A DNA stretch of 5,758 nt from NCBI GenBank assembly GCA_002315495.1, contig DCGJ01000013.1:1-5758 (forward strand), given 5' to 3'. Positions 5,598 through 5,758 of the stretch are shown piece by piece. The translations under genes and the position numbers were made by a program. The number at the start of each line of letters is the position of its first letter. Within the stretch, counting starts at the first letter, position 1. The DNA is from Lachnoclostridium sp. UBA1781 (GTDB lineage Bacteria > Bacillota > Clostridia > Lachnospirales > Lachnospiraceae). The notes under the pieces were generated by a model. The model ran no database searches. It saw only the letters and a list, made by a program, of their open reading frames with translations, and had not been told where the DNA came from.

Positions 5598-5758
5598 TCA
5601 TAGTTCCAAACTTTTCTCATCAAGTAAAAAATCATATAGGCTGATGGTTAATATGCCATTCTCGTCATGCCAAGGTTTTACTACATCCTTTACAATAATA
5701 ATCTTTTTAAATGAATCTCCGACATTTATAAGCGACACTTTTTCCTGTTCTCTTTTTT
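5598..5758 (-). CDS. C-terminal fragment, probably AAA-family ATPase (DUF4143-type end)
   Basis: On the minus strand, from the window edge (first full codon at 5756) to the TGA at 5600-5598, 52 codons stay open. They read KREQEKVSLINVGDSFKKI, then IIVKDVVKPWHDENGIL and TISLYDFLLDEKSLEL. The shape is a basic start, a Lys-Lys-Ile-Ile-Val strand, a turn, Asn-Gly-Ile, and a Leu-Tyr-Asp-Phe-Leu-Leu ending. I recall it as the nuclease-like C-terminus of bacterial AAA_14/DUF4143 ATP-binding proteins (the usual IIDFLL ending), where it follows the ATPase domain. The other two minus-strand frames are interrupted by stops, and a strong minus-strand terminator begins 35 bases after the stop, both supporting a real gene. 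G+C is about 31% by hand count, far below the CotH-like gene, suggesting recent acquisition. Family identity is from memory; the start is outside the window. Confidence 0.6.
   Translation of the reverse strand, partial: KREQEKVSLINVGDSFKKIIIVKDVVKPWHDENGILTISLYDFLLDEKSLEL

Overview
The window looks like chromosome from a Gram-positive anaerobe of the Clostridia, most plausibly a Lachnospiraceae-type gut bacterium. This is inferred from three things: Bacillota-like promoters and Shine-Dalgarno sites, intrinsic terminators with T-tracts, and a membrane-anchored CotH-family protein with a long Thr/Pro linker and a chitobiase-type C-terminal domain. No taxonomic marker gene is present, so the assignment is tentative.

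Layout, left to right. (1) Positions 1-110 are non-coding: a small hairpin-rich stretch, then a strong minus-strand terminator at 75-110. (2) Positions 134-2999 hold a two-gene minus-strand operon. The upstream gene (2187-2999) encodes an unrecognised 270-residue cytoplasmic protein with an acidic linker and a basic tail. After a 40-bp gap comes a 670-residue, low-complexity protein (134-2146) with a charged coiled coil, Glu/Val-rich helices, many VETP-type repeats and a C-terminal SHOCT domain. (3) Positions 3000-3251 are a divergent promoter region with a near-consensus promoter for each side and a perfect palindrome overlapping the minus-strand -35 box. (4) Positions 3252-5519 on the plus strand encode a 755-residue CotH-like protein kinase with an N-terminal membrane anchor, a Thr/Pro-repeat stalk, a chitobiase/hexosaminidase C-terminal-like domain and the CotH domain. 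(5) Positions 5530-5562 are a 15-bp-stem terminator shared by two convergent genes. (6) Positions 5598-5758, read on the minus strand, hold the C-terminal tail of a gene that enters from the right edge. It resembles the end of an AAA-ATPase/DUF4143-type protein and is much more AT-rich than the rest.

How the parts work together: the two minus-strand genes are very likely one transcription unit running from the promoter at 3088-3116 to the terminator at 75-110. The CotH-like gene is monocistronic and divergent, so co-regulation through the shared intergenic region is possible. A kinase-substrate link across the divergent pair is tempting, because Bacillus CotH phosphorylates products of neighbouring genes. 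However, the operon proteins lack export signals while the CotH domain is probably outside the membrane. No complete defence, mobile or biosynthetic system is visible. The most unusual items are the hidden partial gene at the right edge, the internal in-frame translation-start signal in the SHOCT gene, and the divergent-promoter palindrome.
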